Positions 62,899-64,000 of a stretch of DNA of 64,000 nucleotides are shown here, piece after piece. A program made the position numbers and the translations under genes. The notes below the pieces were generated by a model, which worked only from the letters and a program-made list of their open reading frames with translations, did not search any database and was not told the DNA's origin. The first letter of the stretch is position 1, and each line of letters starts with the position of its first letter. The stretch covers positions 979,255 to 1,043,254 of the forward strand of contig CAUJNA010001746.1 in assembly GCA_963377175.1 (NCBI GenBank). The letters are read 5' to 3'. This DNA is from Effrenium voratum (taxonomy: Eukaryota; Sar; Dinophyceae; Suessiales; Symbiodiniaceae).

Positions 62899-63539
62899 AG
62901 TATCCGGGTTCCTGGGGTCAAAGGCAGTTGGGGGGCGTCCTTTTTTTGAGGGTCTCCTTTTTTGGGTGGCTTTAAAGGGAACCAAGAGGAGCACCATCTT
63001 CTGTTTTTGCTCTTATTTTCTTTGGGGGGAGGGGGGGTGCACTAAAAGAAGACATATCCATTTACACACACACACACATGCCATGTTAGTGGAGGAAGGG
63101 TACGCATCTCCTTTTCGTTTACCTTGAATCAACCTAGGGATCCCGTCAAAAGTAAAGATGCATGCTAAAATGTTGATCTATGAAGCTGGAAAAGCCTTTT
63201 GGCATAAGCAAGCCAGTTGGTGTCTCTTTTTGGTGAGGATCCTTCACTTTGGGGCAATCACCCCTCACAACCCATCCCGTCAGGTTTGTAAATCCGGGTC
63301 GACATGATCCGCTTTGCCGGGAGTTTGACCTTGGAGTTTCCAAGTCAAGTTTGCACCTGGGACCTCCACCCAGCCACTAGAAAAACACACATCGTATGGG
63401 GCTCGGAGCTTTCAAACCACAAGGCTCCGAGGACACGTGAGTGTCGCCCAAACATGCGGCTGCTCCAACGACCATAGTTGAACCCCCACAAAAGCATCAG
63501 TTTAGGTGCAAGCAACCAAAGGCCTGGATGGCCAAACCC

Positions 63540-63640
63540 AACCGACCCGGGCGGTGAACCGAAGCGGTCCCAACCCAGCCGAGCCGCAGCACCCTGCCGT
63601 CGCGGATCAGGGACACGCGGGCGCTAGGCACCTGACCCGA
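63540..63640 (-). CDS. Possible WD40 gene exon
   Basis: The minus strand reads VPSARVSLIRDGRVLRLGWV then GTASVHRPG; LIRDGRVLRLGW has the D-G-x-V-x-x-W spacing of a WD40 strand. Open, GC-rich, preceded by an AG. Motif evidence is weak. Sequence from 63,640 to the window end shows no other secure exon. Confidence 0.35.
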
Positions 63641-64000
63641 ACCAGGGGACCATGCCCCGTGCTTATCGGGGGGAAAACCAAAAAAAAAGGGGTTTGCAAG
63701 CAAAGAGATGGAGAAGTGAGAGAAGAAACGGTTGGCCCTGGCCGCCAGGGGTTTGCAAGCAAAGAAAAAGCAACTCTATGATCCGGGGGTAGTTGAAAAA
63801 AAAAAAACAAAAAAAAACCCAAAAAAAAGCCCATGGAACCTGAAGTCTTTGGACATGGGTTCGGCACCCGATGCCTTCCAAGCTGACCTTTGAAAAAGAC
63901 GTTGCTCTCCGTCCTTTTGGTTGCCACGTCGCGACAAAACAACGCGGGGGTGTTCGCCTGGCGTCGCAGGAGCCTGAAACGCTCCAGCAAAAAAATGGAA

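Larger units (their letters stand above)
50200..63640 (-). other. Host WD40-repeat gene, locus span
   Basis: At least six minus-strand exons between 50.2 and 61.9 kb encode WD40-type repeat units (for example AVSGSDDGTLRVW, ALSGSADTSLMLWDLE, GCEDGTVKFWDLSG, AASGSDDAVYCFWDLA, GHEGGSVQLWDF), spaced by introns of 1-3 kb. WD40 units form a beta-propeller used as a protein-interaction platform. Gene ends are not seen; more exons may lie beyond 64 kb. It is on the same strand as the ARH gene. The viral element lies downstream of its last recognised exon. Confidence 0.75.

Overview
The window is nuclear DNA of a eukaryote, most likely a dinoflagellate. The flanks hold genes split into very short exons separated by multi-kilobase introns. 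Several introns appear to start with GC instead of GT, and the non-coding DNA is full of microsatellites, minisatellites and short palindromic elements. The lineage is inferred from this gene architecture, not from a marker gene.

Left flank (1-27.5 kb). A minus-strand host gene for an ADP-ribosylglycohydrolase (DraG/ARH family) can be followed as a chain of short exons. It runs from a probable start exon near 22.1 kb, through exons carrying the family motifs in order (SLLGLAAADWVGSPLEF, GQWTDDTSM, ALCLADSLL, GMNNPFRLD, GNGGLMRLAPV, SSLATHP, GQIAGAFYGIEGI), to the window edge. The rest is intron or intergenic DNA with tandem repeats.

Centre (27,563-49,450). An AT-rich, about 21.9-kb integrated polinton-like virus (PLV/Maverick class) is bounded by inverted terminal repeats of about 550 and 500 bp. 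It carries the full set of hallmark genes: retrovirus-type DDE integrase, FtsK/HerA-type packaging ATPase, double-jelly-roll major capsid protein, penton-like minor capsid protein and protein-primed family B DNA polymerase. It also has a lipase, a fibre with a C-terminal S74 chaperone, two GIY-YIG nucleases, zinc-finger proteins, an RS-repeat basic protein, a cytosine-C5 methyltransferase remnant and several unknown genes. The capsid proteins, ATPase and lipase are open. Integrase, fibre, polymerase and two small genes each contain one apparent single-base frameshift; the methyltransferase has a nonsense change plus a frameshift, and the right ITR copy of the terminal zinc gene has a deletion. 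It is therefore an endogenous element in early decay, or one whose assembly carries indel errors.

Two promoter classes can be read directly. One (AAACTACTTAA core) precedes the polymerase, a zinc finger and two left-end genes. The other (TCTA in AT-rich sequence 10-25 nt before ATG) precedes capsid, penton, ATPase, integrase, fibre and other genes. The second resembles the late promoter shared by Cafeteria roenbergensis virus and its virophage Mavirus, suggesting that late genes may be driven by a co-infecting giant virus. Intergenic gaps are packed with perfect hairpins.

Right flank (49.45-64 kb). The element abuts a roughly 208-bp tandem repeat with poly-C runs. Beyond it is a second minus-strand host gene encoding a WD40-repeat protein, visible as about ten scattered exons, with five copies of a palindromic element (TACCTGGAGTCTCC termini) and a 56-bp minisatellite.
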